From: Massilia sp. UMI-21
Lineage (GTDB): Bacteria; Pseudomonadota; Gammaproteobacteria; Burkholderiales; Burkholderiaceae_D
Direction: 5' to 3'
DNA: 64,000 bases
Assembly (NCBI GenBank): GCA_015277795.1
Contig: CP063848.1
Coordinates: 5,084,001 to 5,148,000 of the forward strand
The notes beneath the pieces are model-generated. The model did not search any database, was not told where the DNA came from, and saw only the letters and a program-made list of their open reading frames with translations. This document shows, piece after piece, positions 18,958 through 27,997 of the stretch (its first letter is position 1; each line of letters begins with the position of its first letter). The position numbers and the translations under genes were made by a program.

Positions 18958-19072
18958 GTAGGGTGGTCGGCTCGGCCGACCGCGCGTTCAGCTCCGCCAT
19001 GCGATGCGACTGCGCTTGTGCCTGTTGGACGGGCGGCCGGCAAAGCCGACTACGCGTCCCGGACCACCCTAC
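18958..19072. repeat. Dispersed inverted-repeat element, copy 2
   Basis: About 115 bases with GTAGGGTGGTCGGC at the left and ACCACCCTAC at the right, an internal GGCTCGGCCGACC hairpin, and GCGCGTTCAG as in the other copies. It lies between the PEP-CTERM gene and the convergent membrane-protein gene and could act as a bidirectional stem-loop. Confidence 0.85.
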
Positions 19073-19109
19073 GCGCCATGACGAGCATGTCGTTGTCACG
19101 ACGATGTAT

Positions 19110-19802
19110 TCAGTCAGATAGCCCCTGGGCCTGGCCCTGAGCGATCCCGGCGCCTCGCCCGGCCCGGATTGCCATCCCGGCGGCCAGCAGCGCGACCGCG
19201 GCCGGGACCCAGGCCTGCGCCGCATGCAGCTCGAACAGCGTCGCGCTGCTGGCGGCGCACCATAGCAGCGGTATCACCCACAGCAGCCACGGCGCACGCC
19301 AGAACAGCAGGACGCCCAGCGTGGCCGCAACGGTCGGGTCGGGCGCGATAGCGAAGATCTCGGCTTGCCACCCGCTGCGTCCGTCCAGTGGCGCCAGCAC
19401 GGGATAAGCGGTCAGCGCCAGGAAAACGATCAGCAGTGCCGCGCCGGCCGCAAAGCCGGCGGTTGGCGGCGGCGCCGGCCGCCGTGCCGCCATCCATCCC
19501 AGCAAGCCGGCCTGGATGAAGAAGCCGGCCGCGAAATACGGCGCGCCGGTATGGATGTCGGCGTAGCGCTGCAGGTGATAGCCCCAGCCCACCCACAGCC
19601 AGGCCAGTCCCAGCAGCGCGAACGCACACCGTGTCCCTGCCGGCCGCACGCGCAGCATGCAGGCCAGGATGGCGACGCCCGCCGCCAGCGCGGGCAGCTG
19701 CAGCGGCCACAGCGCGCGATTCATCAACGCGAACTGGCGATAATACGTGCGCGCCGAGAACATCAGGAAGTCGGATAGCGAATAGCTCCACCACTCGCTC
19801 AT
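19110..19802 (-). CDS. Multi-spanning membrane protein, DUF6064-like
   Basis: A 230-residue protein with about seven hydrophobic segments. The N-terminus MSEWWSYSLSDFLMFSARTY and the following YYRQF resemble the start of DUF6064 membrane proteins, an assignment made from memory. Its ATG overlaps the stop of the upstream aldo/keto reductase by four bases, so the two are translationally coupled. Nothing shows a transport or catalytic motif. Confidence 0.6.
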   Translation of the reverse strand: MSEWWSYSLSDFLMFSARTYYRQFALMNRALWPLQLPALAAGVAILACMLRVRPAGTRCAFALLGLAWLWVGWGYHLQRYADIHTGAPYFAAGFFIQAGLLGWMAARRPAPPPTAGFAAGAALLIVFLALTAYPVLAPLDGRSGWQAEIFAIAPDPTVAATLGVLLFWRAPWLLWVIPLLWCAASSATLFELHAAQAWVPAAVALLAAGMAIRAGRGAGIAQGQAQGLSD

Positions 19803-20710
19803 GCCAGCCTTTCGACGTCCTGGACGATGCGGCGGCGCAGCGCCTCGTCCGGCAGCGGCCCGGTGGCGGCCAGCATGTTCTCGCGCACGTGGGCCACGCT
19901 GGTGGTGGCCGGGATCGCACAGCTCACGGCCGGGTGTGCGACGATGAACTTGAGCAGTGCCTGCGCCCAGCTCGTGCAGCCGATCTCCGCGGCCCAGCCG
20001 GGCAGGCGCTTGCCCGCCAGCGCCCGGGTCAGCTCGCCCTGCCGGAACGGCCGGTTGACGATCACGCCGATGCGGCGCTCGCGCGCCAGCGGCAGGATGC
20101 GCCGCTCGACGTCGCGGTCGAGCGCGTTGTACGACACCTGCACGAAGTCGATCGGCTGGCTTGCCATGATGTTCAGAAGCTCGGCATGACGGCGTCCTTC
20201 CGAGGTGGTGATGCCGACGTAGCGCAGCCGCCCTTCGCGTTTCATCTTGAGCAGCATCGGCAGGTGCGCTTCCCAGCCCAACAGGTTATGCACCTGCAGC
20301 AGGTCGAAGCGGGGAAGCTGCCACAGGCGGCGCGAGGCCTCTGCCTGCGCCAGGCCCCGCCCGGCCGCACCGGTCCACACCTTATCAGCGGAAAACAGCT
20401 GCGGCGGCCTGAGCTTGCCGACCGCTTCGCCGATCACGGACTGCGCCGAGCCGTACATCGGCGAGGAATCGATCAGCCGCCCGCCGCCGGCGAAGAACTG
20501 GCGCATCACCGCCAGGCAGTCGGCACGGGCAGCGGGATCGCGACCGACATTGAAGGTGATCCAGCTGCCCAGGCCGACCACCGGCAACTGCTCGCCGGAA
20601 GACGGAACGGGACGTGTCAGGATCGTGGGCCGGCCCTGCGCATGCGCGAATGCCGGCAGGGCCAGCAGTGAAGCGAGCAGGCGGCGGCGCGAACGGGAAG
20701 CGGGATGCAT
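19799..20710 (-). CDS. Exported aldo/keto reductase-family oxidoreductase
   Basis: A 303-residue protein with a twin-arginine-like signal (SRSRRRLLASLLALPAFAHA) in front of an aldo/keto reductase barrel. The catalytic tetrad can be placed: Asp and Tyr in LIDSSPMYGSA, Lys in FSADKVWTG and His in LLQVHNLLGWE. The C-terminal cofactor region (CAIPATTSVAHVRENM) fits NADPH binding. A Tat-exported member suggests folding and cofactor loading in the cytoplasm. It is first in a two-gene unit with the DUF6064-like membrane protein. Confidence 0.8.
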   Translation of the reverse strand: MHPASRSRRRLLASLLALPAFAHAQGRPTILTRPVPSSGEQLPVVGLGSWITFNVGRDPAARADCLAVMRQFFAGGGRLIDSSPMYGSAQSVIGEAVGKLRPPQLFSADKVWTGAAGRGLAQAEASRRLWQLPRFDLLQVHNLLGWEAHLPMLLKMKREGRLRYVGITTSEGRRHAELLNIMASQPIDFVQVSYNALDRDVERRILPLARERRIGVIVNRPFRQGELTRALAGKRLPGWAAEIGCTSWAQALLKFIVAHPAVSCAIPATTSVAHVRENMLAATGPLPDEALRRRIVQDVERLA

Positions 20711-20868
20711 GCGGGCGGTCCTTGTCGGGTAGACGAGCAGAATGCGAGCATACCGCGTGTGCGCCGGATGTCGCCGTCTTGGGAATGGACTTGAAGCGCC
20801 GGTCAGCCGGACCTGCCTGGATGCGGTGCGTGAGAACCGGGCCTGGTCGGCAGCGAGGTCCTGAGGGA

Positions 20869-20942
20869 TGGAGCGGGTGAAGGGAATCGAACCCTCGTCG
20901 TAAGCTTGGGAAGCTTCTGCTCTACCATTGAGCTACACCCGC
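20869..20942 (-). tRNA. tRNA-Gly (anticodon CCC)
   Basis: On the minus strand a 74-base cloverleaf starts GCGGGTGTAGCTCAATGG, has an anticodon loop TTCCCAA giving CCC, a T-arm GAGGGTTCGATTCCCTT, and an acceptor end CACCCGC-T with an encoded CCA. It strongly resembles E. coli glyU. There is one mismatch at the bottom of the anticodon stem. Confidence 0.93.
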
Positions 20943-21005
20943 GTTGCCAGCATTCTACGCGGGTTTGTCGCGATTTGACAATTGTTCAATGCCGCGCGAC
21001 GGCGC

Positions 21006-22025
21006 CTACTCCGGCTGCTCGACCGTATAGCCCCTGGCCGCCAGCGCGGCCATCAATCCCTTCGGATCGAGCAGGTCTTTCATCGGCAATACCGCGAAGG
21101 TCGAGGCGTTCCGGGCCAGCGCGGCCTCCGCATTGGCGAGCCACAGGGCGCGGCGGCGCTCCTCCGCTCCCTGGAAAGCCGGGTGCGCGCGCAGGACCGC
21201 GCTGTTGCGGATCACGCTGCTGCAGCTTTCCTGCTCGTCGAAATCGAGCTTGCGAATGGCGTCGATATCGCCCTTGGCCCAGGCATTGGCGCGCACGCGC
21301 ATCGCATCGATGTCGGTCTCCAGCCGCTTCAGGGTGGACGAGAAGCAGGCCACGTCGTCCAGCTGCGACTTCTTGAAATCCTTGATCAACTGACGCGGGT
21401 TATCCACCTTCAGTTCGTTGACGCTGCGGGTCACCTTGAGCTTGCCGTGGTCGACCATGTTCTCGACCTGCTTGCGCACGTCGATGCTGGAGGTCAGGCC
21501 TGCCTGCTTCAACGCGGCGCCGAACAGCTCATTGGCCACCAGGAACGGCCGGTCGCGCTCCTTGTTCTTGGGCAGGTATTTTTCCTTGAGCGGCAGCCAG
21601 CGCGCGTAGACCTCGGCCGGCAGCACGTCGCGTAGTGTGGCGTCGTCGGGATTCTTGTTGATGCCGATGAGGCTGGGCAGCGCCAGCGCGGCCTGGAAGT
21701 AGGACATTTCGAGCTTGGTAATGGGGGGCGCCAGGTATTCCTGCGAACGCTTGACCACGGCTTCGACCTCGTGCGAGCGCCAGTCCATCTTGATGGGAAG
21801 CGGCGAGTAAGTCCCGAAAATCCAGAGCACATGGTCATCCTTCGACACCTTCCACATGCCCGGACCGGGCTTCTGGCCGACGACCACGATCTGTTCCGGT
21901 GCTGCCGGCGCAGCGTCGTTGGGAGCGGCGGCTGAGGGCGGGTCTGCAGCTTCGCTTGTCTGCGCATGAACGGGCGCTGCGCACAGGCTCAGGCACAGCG
22001 CCGGAAGGATTGCGAATTTCAGCAT
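21006..22025 (-). CDS. TraB/GumN-family protein lacking the usual histidines
   Basis: A 339-residue secreted protein: signal peptide ILPALCLSLCAAPVHAQ, a Pro/Ala linker (SAAAPNDAAPAAPEQ), then a TraB/GumN (Tiki-like) domain. Landmarks are VLWIFGTYSPLP and the C-terminal FAVLPMKDLLDPKGLMAALAARGY (landmark continues to the end of the protein). Family members usually have GTxH and GxxHL, whose histidines are thought to bind metal. Here the equivalents read GTYS and PMKD, so protease activity is doubtful. It stands alone between a tRNA and a chemoreceptor gene. Confidence 0.75.
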   Translation of the reverse strand: MLKFAILPALCLSLCAAPVHAQTSEAADPPSAAAPNDAAPAAPEQIVVVGQKPGPGMWKVSKDDHVLWIFGTYSPLPIKMDWRSHEVEAVVKRSQEYLAPPITKLEMSYFQAALALPSLIGINKNPDDATLRDVLPAEVYARWLPLKEKYLPKNKERDRPFLVANELFGAALKQAGLTSSIDVRKQVENMVDHGKLKVTRSVNELKVDNPRQLIKDFKKSQLDDVACFSSTLKRLETDIDAMRVRANAWAKGDIDAIRKLDFDEQESCSSVIRNSAVLRAHPAFQGAEERRRALWLANAEAALARNASTFAVLPMKDLLDPKGLMAALAARGYTVEQPE

Positions 22026-22119
22026 CAGGACATCCTTGTTGTTGATTGTCCGTCAAGCTTAACCCGTCAATACGAAGAGGCGCTTAGCGATGGCTTAAGC
22101 ATCGCGGCGCCCCGCCGTT

Positions 22120-24165
22120 TCATGCCGCCTGCATGGCCAGGCGCGCCGGCGCTGCCTTGGCGAGCTGCGCTCGGGCCGCCGGCTGCGCATCGTCGCCGGC
22201 CTCGACCTTGAACTCGCCCACCAGCGCCACCAGCGTGGCCGCCTGCTGCTGCAGGCTTTCCGCTGCCGCGGCCGCTTCTTCGACCAGGGCCGCATTCTGC
22301 TGGGTCACGCCGTCCATCTGCACGATGGCCCCGTTGACCTGGCCGATACCGCTGCTCTGCTCGCTGCTTGCCGCACTGATCTCGGCGACGATGTCGCTGA
22401 CGCGGCGCACGCTGGTCACCACCGCGTCCATCGTCTTGCCGGCGTCCTCGACCAGCATGGTGCCCATGCTGACCTTGTCGACCGAGTCGCCGATCAGGCT
22501 CTTGATCTCCTTGGCGGCGGCGGCGCTGCGCTGCGCCAGGTTGCGCACCTCGGTGGCCACCACGGCGAAGCCGCGGCCCTGTTCGCCGGCCCGCGCCGCT
22601 TCGACGGCGGCGTTCAGCGCCAGGATATTGGTCTGGAAGGCGATGCCGTCGATGACGCCGATGATGTCCACCACCTTCTTCGACGCCTCGCTGATCGCGC
22701 CCATGGTATCGACCACCTGGGCCACCACCTCGCCGCCACGGGTGGCGGTCTCGCTCGCCGATGCGGCCAGCTGGCTGGCCTGGCGCGCATTGTCGGCGTT
22801 CTGCTTCACGGTGCCGTTCAGCTCTTCCATCGACGCCGCGGTTTCCTCGAGGGCGCTGGCCTGCTGCTCGGTACGCACCGACAGGTCGGTGTTGCCCTGG
22901 CGGATCTCGCCGGACGCCACCGCCACCGCATCGGAGCTGCTGCGCACGCGCGCCAGCACGTCCTGGATCTTGGCCACGAAGCCGTTGAAGCCGCGGGCGA
23001 TCTCGGCCAGCTCGTCGTTGCCGCGTACGGCCAGGCGCGCGCTCAGGTCCGCATTCCCGCTCGACAGATCGGTCATGGCATGGCCCAGCACGCGCAGCGG
23101 ACGGGTCAGGCGACGCAATACGGTCACCATCACCACGGCGGCGGCGGCGGCGCACAGCACGGCCACCAGCGCCGCGTAAGCCGCCAGCTCGCGTGCCGGC
23201 GCGGTCGTCACGCTTTGCGGGAAGGCCAGCGAAATGGCCCACGGCGCCATGTCCTTGCTGACCTGCAGCGGCTGCAGCACGTGGACGATTCCCTGGGCGT
23301 CCAGAAACTCATAGGGCTTGCCCTGCCTGACCGCGTCCAGCGCCGCAGCCGGCAGGTCGGATGCCTGCTTGCCGCTGCGGGCATGGTCCTTGTGGCTGGC
23401 GTACACGCCGCCGTTCGAGATCAGCGCCAGCGTGCCCTCGTCCATCACCTTCATGTTGTCGAGCATCGTGCCGAGGCCGGTGAGCGGGAAGTCGCCGGAT
23501 ACGGTGCCCATGAACTGGCCGCCGACCATGATCGGCGCCGCCAGCGTGGCGATCGCCACGTCCTTGCCATTGATCCGGTACAGGTAGGGCTCGGTGAAGA
23601 GCGCGTGGCCGGTCGCCTTCGGCACGTCGTACCAGTCGTTGCCGCCCGGCGTGGTGACGAACACGATCGGTTCGACGTTGACCTTGCCCTCCGGGCTGCG
23701 GGTCCAGTAAGGCATGTAGCGGCCGGTCGCATCGTAGAGCGGGGCCTGGCCGGCGAACTCGGCGTCCTTGCCGTCCAGCGCGTTCGGCTCGTAGGCGGCC
23801 ACGCTGCCGATGAAGTCTTCCGAACCCACCAGGGTGGCGCGCACCAGGTCGGCGATCTGGGCGCGCGTCAGCGCCTGCCCGCCGGCCTGGGTCGAGGACA
23901 GCACTGCGGCCGCGCTTTCCAGCGTCGCCAGGTTCGATGCGATGCGGCCCTTGAGCAGGGCCGAGGCTTCGAGGGTCAGGGTGCGTGCCTGGCGCATCGC
24001 GGCTTCCTCGGCGCTTCGGCTGTTCTTGACGGCGATGAAGCTCGAGGTCACGCCCAGGCTCGCCACCACCAGCAGGGTGGCGGTGATGCAGATCTTGGCG
24101 CTCAGCGACAGGGAAAAGCGGCGCGAGGCATGCTGCTTCTCGCGCGTCGTCGGGTGCATGTTCAT
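22120..24165 (-). CDS. Methyl-accepting chemotaxis protein with dCache-type sensor
   Basis: A 681-residue chemoreceptor. Transmembrane helix 1 is at about 24-46 and helix 2 at about 330-352; between them is a double-Cache-like periplasmic domain ([37 protein letters not shown]). HAMP follows ([14 protein letters not shown]), then the signalling hairpin with [20 protein letters not shown] (about 505-525). No C-terminal NWETF-like pentapeptide is present, so it may depend on other receptors for adaptation enzymes. The ligand is unknown; Cache sensors often bind amino or carboxylic acids. It is transcribed behind the porin gene, 14 bases after it. Confidence 0.93.
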   Translation of the reverse strand: MNMHPTTREKQHASRRFSLSLSAKICITATLLVVASLGVTSSFIAVKNSRSAEEAAMRQARTLTLEASALLKGRIASNLATLESAAAVLSSTQAGGQALTRAQIADLVRATLVGSEDFIGSVAAYEPNALDGKDAEFAGQAPLYDATGRYMPYWTRSPEGKVNVEPIVFVTTPGGNDWYDVPKATGHALFTEPYLYRINGKDVAIATLAAPIMVGGQFMGTVSGDFPLTGLGTMLDNMKVMDEGTLALISNGGVYASHKDHARSGKQASDLPAAALDAVRQGKPYEFLDAQGIVHVLQPLQVSKDMAPWAISLAFPQSVTTAPARELAAYAALVAVLCAAAAAVVMVTVLRRLTRPLRVLGHAMTDLSSGNADLSARLAVRGNDELAEIARGFNGFVAKIQDVLARVRSSSDAVAVASGEIRQGNTDLSVRTEQQASALEETAASMEELNGTVKQNADNARQASQLAASASETATRGGEVVAQVVDTMGAISEASKKVVDIIGVIDGIAFQTNILALNAAVEAARAGEQGRGFAVVATEVRNLAQRSAAAAKEIKSLIGDSVDKVSMGTMLVEDAGKTMDAVVTSVRRVSDIVAEISAASSEQSSGIGQVNGAIVQMDGVTQQNAALVEEAAAAAESLQQQAATLVALVGEFKVEAGDDAQPAARAQLAKAAPARLAMQAA

Positions 24166-24179
24166 GATCGTCTTTCGTT

Positions 24180-25010
24180 TCAGAAGCTGCTGGCGACGCT
24201 CACGGCGAACGTGCCCTTGGCGGGATTGGACATGGCGATACTGCCGTCGGCGCGCGGCACGCCCGTGGTGTAACGGTCGTAGGCATCGGTGGCGCCCCAG
24301 GCGCGGGTGTAGGCCGCAGCCACGCTCCAGCCGCCGTCGACGGCCCTGGTGACGCCCAGCTTGGCGTCGCGCCAGTCCCAGACGGCGTTGCCGCGGCCGG
24401 CGACGCGGCCGTCACCGAGGTGCAGGTCGAGGGTGTAGCCGTCGCCCAGCTCGTGGTTGACGCCGATGTCCAGGTAACCGGTGCCGCGCGCGTCCGTGAT
24501 GCCGAAGAAGTCGCGCGACACGGTGCGGTAATACTTCGCGTAGAAGGACTTGAAGCTCAGGCCCGGCACCAGTTCGGTGTAGTCATAGCTGGTGCCGGTG
24601 CTGCCGATGCGGGCGCCCGGATAGCGGTAATGCATGAGCATCAGGCTGTAGCCCAGCGGTCCGACCGTGGCCGCGTAGCCGCCGTACAGGTCCCATTCGA
24701 CGCGGCCGCCTTCGATGAAGCGGTCGCTGACGGTCGAGGCCCAGGTGCCGGCGGACCAGCCGCTCGGATGCGCATAGTCGAGGCCCGCCTGCAGCGCGGG
24801 ACGCCCCCAGCTCTGGCGCATGCCGCGCGACACGTACTGCGAGCTCAGCGTGACAGTGGCGGTGATGGGAAGCGCGGCCGAGGGCGACGCGGGTGAGGCG
24901 TCCTCGACGTTGGCCTGCGCGCCGCACATGGCCGGCGCCAACAACAAGGCGGGTAATAGTCGGAAAGAAAGGGAAGTCATGTCGGTCTCGTAGATAGGTC
25001 GCCGAGGCAT
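24180..25010 (-). CDS. TorF-family putative outer-membrane porin
   Basis: A 276-residue exported protein with alternating aromatic beta-strand patterns and a C-terminal phenylalanine (FAVSVASSF) typical of outer-membrane barrels. The mature start ([17 protein letters not shown]) is the hallmark of the TorF/TIGR02001 family. A second ATG at 24980 would give a more classical signal peptide ([20 protein letters not shown]), but the strong GGAGGAG ribosome site precedes the ATG at 25010, which is why that start is used. The chemoreceptor follows 14 bases downstream, suggesting an uptake-sensing pair. Confidence 0.78.
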   Translation of the reverse strand: MPRRPIYETDMTSLSFRLLPALLLAPAMCGAQANVEDASPASPSAALPITATVTLSSQYVSRGMRQSWGRPALQAGLDYAHPSGWSAGTWASTVSDRFIEGGRVEWDLYGGYAATVGPLGYSLMLMHYRYPGARIGSTGTSYDYTELVPGLSFKSFYAKYYRTVSRDFFGITDARGTGYLDIGVNHELGDGYTLDLHLGDGRVAGRGNAVWDWRDAKLGVTRAVDGGWSVAAAYTRAWGATDAYDRYTTGVPRADGSIAMSNPAKGTFAVSVASSF

Positions 25011-25157
25011 GAATGACTCCTCCGGCCGTGCAGCAATTAATGCCGTACGGAAATTCTACGAGACAATTGTGATTATTCACGGAAATGTGAAGACTTCGAC
25101 AAGAAGCTTTTTACCATTATGCGTCGCCCACGCAACACTTCAGCAAATCCGGTAACT

Positions 25158-26666
25158 TCACGCCGGATCCGGCGGGCCGGGCCGCTCCAGCAGCGCGTGC
25201 GCCAGCCTCAATCCCTCGACCATGACCGAGAACGCTTCGTGCTTGGCCGCTTCGTCCGGCACCCGCAGCACATACGAGGGGTGATAGATCGTCACCACCC
25301 AGGCGCCTTCATGGCGAATCGGCTTGCCGAGCGACTCCTTGAGCGTGACCGTGCCCTTGCGCAGCACCGACTTGAGCGCGGTGGCGCCCATGGCCACGAT
25401 GACCGTCGGCTTGACCTCGGCCAGCTCCTTTTCCAGCCAGTAGTGGCAGGCCTCGATCTCGCGCTGGACCGGCGTCTTGTGCAGGCGGCGCTTGCCGCGC
25501 GGCTCCCATTTGAAATGCTTGACGGCGTTGGTGAGGTAGATGGCCTGGCGATCGACCCCGGCCTGGGCGAAGACCTGGTCGAGCAGCTTGCCGGCCGGGC
25601 CGACGAAGGGCTTGCCGGCCAGGTCTTCCTGGTCGCCCGGCTGCTCGCCCACGATCATGATCGGCGAGCGCGTCGATCCTTCGCCGCCGACCGCCTGGGT
25701 GGCGTACTGCCACAGCTCGCAGCGCCGGCACTCGTCGAGCCGGGAGGGCTGTTCGCGGTCAGGCTGCGCCGCTTCGGCGCTGATCGGAATGGTGGCGCCG
25801 CTCTTGCGCCCGAGCGCCTCGACCTGCCCGATCTTGCGCGCGCCGAGTTCGGCCTGGCTCACCAAGGAAGGCACGATCGCCCCTTCGGGCAGGTTCTTCC
25901 AGAAGCGCGAAGGAATATGGCTCTGCATCAGCTGGGCGTTGACGCGCGCCGGGTTGAAGATGCTGCGGTAATAAGTGAGCCAGAGCGCCTCGCCGGCATC
26001 GACCAGGTCCGCCGCGCTCGACATCAGCGGGCCGGTATGGTGCAGCGCCTGTCCGTCCCACACCACGCTGGCCTCGGGCGTGGCGATCATCCAGCTGACC
26101 TTGCCCATGCGGGCGACGAAATGCTCGGCCACCTGGGGCAGCACGTCGTGGCGCGGCTCGAACCAGGCGACGAAGCGTGGATCGCCGGCATCGAGCGGAC
26201 GCTCGCGGAACCGGATGTAGGCATGCATGTCGTGCTCCTCGCGGCGCACCGCCTTGACCATGCCGTGCAGGCGGCTGCCGTCGGGGTCGGCGGGCGACTG
26301 CACCTCGTGTTCGCCACGGCTCCAGCGCCACAGCACGCGGTAGAGAAAAGGCCAGCGGTCCGGGGCGCGGAAGCACGCGGCCTTTTCCAGCATCTCCAGC
26401 AGGGACCGCGGCACACGCGTCGGCGACCGCGCAGCATCGGGTCGAGGCGCTTGCGCCGCTTGCAAGGGGCTGGCGCCATGATCTTCCGGCCCAGCCGTGG
26501 CGGGCGCACCCGAGAACAGGTCGCCGCCCTCGGTCGTTCCCCAGTGCGCGGCGTCGGGCGGCACCCCGGCCCGCAGCAATGCGCGCGCCGCTTCGCGCCA
26601 TTCGGCGAAGCTGCTCACCTGCAGCGGCTGGCCGGCGGCGACGGCGGCTGCGGGTGCCGGCTTCAT
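25158..26666 (-). CDS. UdgX-type uracil-DNA glycosylase fused to a DUF4130 domain
   Basis: A 502-residue protein. The N-terminal half is a DUF4130/TIGR03915 domain that accompanies a radical-SAM partner. The C-terminal half is UdgX: MIVGEQPGDQED (near 340-348), then GKRRLHKTP, whose histidine is the residue that links covalently to uracil-DNA in UdgX. Cysteines in DECRRCELW and EACHYW fit the iron-sulfur cluster. UdgX binds and flags uracil in DNA. The start at 26666 gives an ATGA overlap with the radical-SAM gene; an ATG at 26687 is also in frame. Confidence 0.85.
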   Translation of the reverse strand: MKPAPAAAVAAGQPLQVSSFAEWREAARALLRAGVPPDAAHWGTTEGGDLFSGAPATAGPEDHGASPLQAAQAPRPDAARSPTRVPRSLLEMLEKAACFRAPDRWPFLYRVLWRWSRGEHEVQSPADPDGSRLHGMVKAVRREEHDMHAYIRFRERPLDAGDPRFVAWFEPRHDVLPQVAEHFVARMGKVSWMIATPEASVVWDGQALHHTGPLMSSAADLVDAGEALWLTYYRSIFNPARVNAQLMQSHIPSRFWKNLPEGAIVPSLVSQAELGARKIGQVEALGRKSGATIPISAEAAQPDREQPSRLDECRRCELWQYATQAVGGEGSTRSPIMIVGEQPGDQEDLAGKPFVGPAGKLLDQVFAQAGVDRQAIYLTNAVKHFKWEPRGKRRLHKTPVQREIEACHYWLEKELAEVKPTVIVAMGATALKSVLRKGTVTLKESLGKPIRHEGAWVVTIYHPSYVLRVPDEAAKHEAFSVMVEGLRLAHALLERPGPPDPA

Positions 26667-27892
26667 GCCGCCTGCAATTCCGGCCACAGGTTCATCTGCT
26701 CGGGCGCATCGGCCAGGTGGCGCCGCAGGATGTGGGAGCCGGCCGCGCCTTGCGCCGGCTTGTAGTCGGCGGTGACGATGAAGGGCGCCAGCTTCTTCAT
26801 GCTGCAGCGCAGGCGCGACAGGTCTTCCCAGCGGATGCGGCGGATGCGGCGCAGCTCGACGATGCGCCTGGCGTTGCGGATGCCGATGCCCGGCACGCGC
26901 GCGATCATGGTCTCGTCGGCGCGGTTCAGGTCGAGCGGGAAGTGCTCGCGGTTACTGAGCGCCCAACCCAGCTTGGGATCGACGTCGAGCGCCAGGTTGC
27001 CCGATTGCGGCATCAGCTCGCCCGCAGTAAACCCGTAGCCGCGCAGCAGGAAGTCGGCCTGGTACAGGCGGTGCTCGCGCAGCAGCGGCGGCGGCGCGGC
27101 CGGCACGCTCTTGGGGCTTTGCGGGATCGGGCTGAACGCCGAGTAGTACACGCGCTTGAGTTTATAGCTGCCGTACAGGGTTTCGGCGGTGTTGAGGATG
27201 GTGTGGTCGTCGCTGGCGTCGGCGCCGACGATCATTTGCGTGCTCTGCCCGGCCGGGGCGAAGCTCGGCGCTTTCGGTTCCTCGGCCTTTTCGTCGAGCT
27301 TGCGCCGGATCGAGCCCATCGCCAGCTTGATGGTGTGGACGTTTTTCTCGGGCGCCAGGCGGCTCACGCTGTCGTGGGTCGGCAGCTCGATGTTGACCGA
27401 CAGACGGTCGGCCCAGCGTCCGGCCTCCTGGATGAGCAGCGGGTCGGCGTCGGGGATGGTCTTGAGGTGGATATAGCCGCGGAACTTGTGCACCTCGCGC
27501 AGCCGGCGCGCCACGGCCACCAGTTGCTCCATGGTGTAGTCGGCCGACTGGATGATGCCCGAGCTCAGGAACAGGCCGTCGATGTAGTTGCGAACGTAGA
27601 AATCATGGGTGAGCTTGACCACCTCGTCGACCGAGAAGCGGGCGCGCGGCACGTTCGACGTGCGGCGGTTGATGCAGTACTGGCAGTCGTAGATGCAGAA
27701 GTTGGTGAGCAGGATCTTGAGCAGCGAGACGCAGCGCCCGTCCGGCGTGTAGCTGTGGCAGATGCCCATGCCGGTGGTGGCGCCGAAGCCGTCCTTGTCC
27801 TCGGACGAACGCTTGGGCGCGCCACTGCTGGCGCAGGACGCGTCGTACTTCGCTGCGTCGGCCAGGATTTCGAGCTTGTCGTTGAGTTCCAT
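26663..27892 (-). CDS. Putative DNA modification/repair radical SAM protein
   Basis: A 409-residue radical-SAM enzyme of the type encoded beside UdgX (TIGR03916). The cluster-binding CxxxCxxC is NFCIYDCQYC (C66, C70, C73). The C-terminal part has a helix-hairpin-helix, RVPGIGIRNARRIVEL, suggesting DNA contact. It is the first gene of a two-gene leftward operon and overlaps udgX by four bases. A perfect LexA-type box lies 14 bases upstream of the ATG, so damage induction is likely. The reaction it performs is not known. Confidence 0.88.
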   Translation of the reverse strand: MELNDKLEILADAAKYDASCASSGAPKRSSEDKDGFGATTGMGICHSYTPDGRCVSLLKILLTNFCIYDCQYCINRRTSNVPRARFSVDEVVKLTHDFYVRNYIDGLFLSSGIIQSADYTMEQLVAVARRLREVHKFRGYIHLKTIPDADPLLIQEAGRWADRLSVNIELPTHDSVSRLAPEKNVHTIKLAMGSIRRKLDEKAEEPKAPSFAPAGQSTQMIVGADASDDHTILNTAETLYGSYKLKRVYYSAFSPIPQSPKSVPAAPPPLLREHRLYQADFLLRGYGFTAGELMPQSGNLALDVDPKLGWALSNREHFPLDLNRADETMIARVPGIGIRNARRIVELRRIRRIRWEDLSRLRCSMKKLAPFIVTADYKPAQGAAGSHILRRHLADAPEQMNLWPELQAA

Positions 27893-27905
27893 GGCGATCG
27901 ATAGG

Positions 27906-27921
27906 CTGTATGGGCATACAG
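27906..27921. promoter_or_regulatory. LexA (SOS) operator of the radical-SAM/UdgX operon
   Basis: CTGTATGGGCATACAG is a perfect CTGT-N8-ACAG palindrome with symmetric ATG/CAT inner bases, matching the proteobacterial LexA consensus. It lies 14-29 bases upstream of the radical-SAM start codon, where bound LexA would block the promoter. GTATACT next to it could be part of the -10 region. Confidence 0.85.
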
Positions 27922-27997
27922 TATACTATCGCGCGGTATGCACAGGGCCGACCGGGTCAAGCGCGCATGCTTGCCGGCGGTTCAAAGATGGGACAGA

